Assembly: GCA_964023275.1 (NCBI GenBank)
Contig: OZ029915.1
Span: forward strand, 39,271,238 to 39,335,237
Length of the DNA: 64,000 nucleotides
Direction of reading: 5' to 3'
Source of the DNA: Norana najaformis
Lineage: Eukaryota > Annelida > Clitellata > Crassiclitellata > Hormogastridae
The position numbers were made by a program, and so were the translations under genes. Each line of letters starts with the position of its first letter. Position 1 is the stretch's first letter. The notes under the pieces were generated by a model, which made no database searches, was not told the origin of the DNA, and was given only the letters and a program-made list of their open reading frames with translations. Shown here piece by piece: positions 62,825-64,000 of the stretch.

Positions 62825-63124
62825 CTAAAAATTACAGCAAGATAATCAAGAATCAAAAAGTCAACAAGAAAAAATATTGCAAAGATGAATGAAAATTATC
62901 TGTGCCTTAGATTTTGCCCTTATGAATTTTCTGTCAGAATTAAAGGCTTGCTTGTGTCACACCTATCACTTGTACATAGTTATATATGCACATACTTAAA
63001 CATGCATGCATGCGCGAGCATACACACTTGATGCTAGACTTGCCCTGTACCACAGAAATTAGATTTGATCAGAGGAAGATGGTGGATGTAAAATAGCTAA
63101 GCCACCAGCAATGGTCAGTATGAT

Positions 63125-63215
63125 ATGCAATGATGTTAATGAAAATGATGATGATAGTTATGATGATGATGATGACAACGACGATGGCAATGACAAAGAT
63201 GACAATGCAGATAGT
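63125..63215. repeat. Imperfect (ATG)n array
   Basis: ATGATGATGATG with GAC/AAT variants; it yields a Met-rich chance frame. Confidence 0.88.
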
Positions 63216-63329
63216 CACTAAGAAGATGAATGAAGAACTATCAACAACACTTACTCAGTCATCTCGGTCATTTTACCACTTGTTTTACCTGAAATTCACA
63301 AAACTCAACTATAGCACAACAATCACAAT

Positions 63330-63482
63330 TTGCCTGAGGCATAAATAGACCTAAGCACAGTTGGCCTTAAGCATAATAGGGCTTAAGCATGAATGGCTTT
63401 AGGCATAATAGGGCTTAAGCATAAATGCCTTTAAGCATAATTGGGCTTAAGCATAAATGGCTTCAAGCTTAACTAGCCTTAA
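63330..63482. repeat. Short-unit minisatellite (about 16-20 bp units)
   Basis: Repeated TTAAGCATAA(T/A) followed alternately by AGGGC, TGGGC or ATGGCTT; about eight units with drift. Confidence 0.88.
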
Positions 63483-63724
63483 AAGGCACTAACATAAAGA
63501 TGCACAGTTTGTAAGTACCAACCAAACCAGTGCATGTGCACTGAAATAAAATACCTATTCATTCTGCATGGTTTCATGAGCTGTCTGATCTTATGTTTCC
63601 ATTTTCTCCCCAGCTCTTTCCTTTTCATGCTTGTTTATGTGCTTACGAGGTTTTGTCATTCTCTTTCACACTGTAAATACATTAGGTGTTCCTAATATAA
63701 CATTTTGAAATTACTGGTGATGAT

Positions 63725-63920
63725 GATGAGTTTTCTGCCAGAAGATAGGTCCGTTGGCTTTATGCCACCCGGGGATCAGATGAGTGAGGTGGTTTCCTGT
63801 TGCCTTCCTCACCAACAATTGTGGGTGAACAACTTGTCCAAGGTCGCTACACAGTGGCTAGAGGCAGATTTGAACCCAACATAAGGCACATCCTTATCAC
63901 TACACCACCATGTCCCATAT
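63725..63920 (-). mobile_element. tRNA-derived SINE
   Basis: On the minus strand: TGGTGTAGTGATAAGGATGT as box A region, TTGGGTTCAAATCTGCC as box B, then a body with GGTGAGGAAGGCAACAGGAA and CCCCGGGTGGCATAAAGCC. The layout is that of a full tRNA-derived SINE. Confidence 0.75.
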
Positions 63921-64000
63921 TTTACTGGTATGCTTTGTAAATTCTGTGAATGAAATATATAGCCCCAAATTTTAAAAGTAAGCAAAACGAATTCATACAT

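Overview
This is metazoan nuclear DNA: genes are split by GT-AG introns and separated by tRNA-derived SINEs, decayed LINEs and microsatellites. A Pox-neuro (PaxN) gene points to a non-vertebrate animal, because this Pax class is absent from vertebrates. I cannot name the phylum from the sequence alone. Introns in the AGBL4 gene run from about 90 bp to 2.2 kb and six protein-coding genes are recognisable in 64 kb, so the gene density is moderate.

Layout. At 2.4-3.9 kb (+) is a Pox-neuro paired-domain gene of two visible coding exons. At 10.0-13.4 kb (-) is a complete four-exon TCEANC2-like gene of 215 aa with a TFIIS N-terminal-like domain. At 14.3-23.6 kb (+) is a complete twelve-exon AGBL4/cytosolic carboxypeptidase 6 gene of 521 aa, head to head with TCEANC2. 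At 25.5-25.9 kb (-) is an intronless C/EBP-gamma-like bZIP coding exon, tail to tail with AGBL4. At 33.1-35.1 kb (-) is the main exon of an Sp8/Sp9-like (Sp6-9 class) zinc-finger factor. At 54.2-62.8 kb (-) are the C-terminal linker and FAT-domain exons of a focal adhesion kinase gene, whose FERM and kinase parts lie beyond the right edge. The spliced models for TCEANC2, AGBL4 and FAK keep reading-frame phase across every junction I could check.

The rest is non-coding: 4-9.5 kb, 26-33 kb and a large gene-free block at about 35.2-54.2 kb. These hold at least two tRNA-derived SINE families with two or more copies each, several further tRNA-like SINEs, LINE 3' fragments, simple repeats and long polypurine tracts. 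The genes do not form an obvious pathway. Three are transcription factors (Pox-neuro, C/EBP-gamma, Sp8/9-like), one is elongation-factor-like, one is a tubulin-deglutamylase-type enzyme and one is an adhesion kinase.

I see no operon-like, CRISPR, or clearly novel protein system. The most interesting structural signals are a covarying 3'-terminal stem shared by several dispersed retroelement ends, a 29-bp minisatellite that seems to have grown from a SINE tail, a repeat-filled shared promoter interval between TCEANC2 and AGBL4, and an MPHT-like start just upstream of, but out of frame with, the Pox-neuro paired domain.
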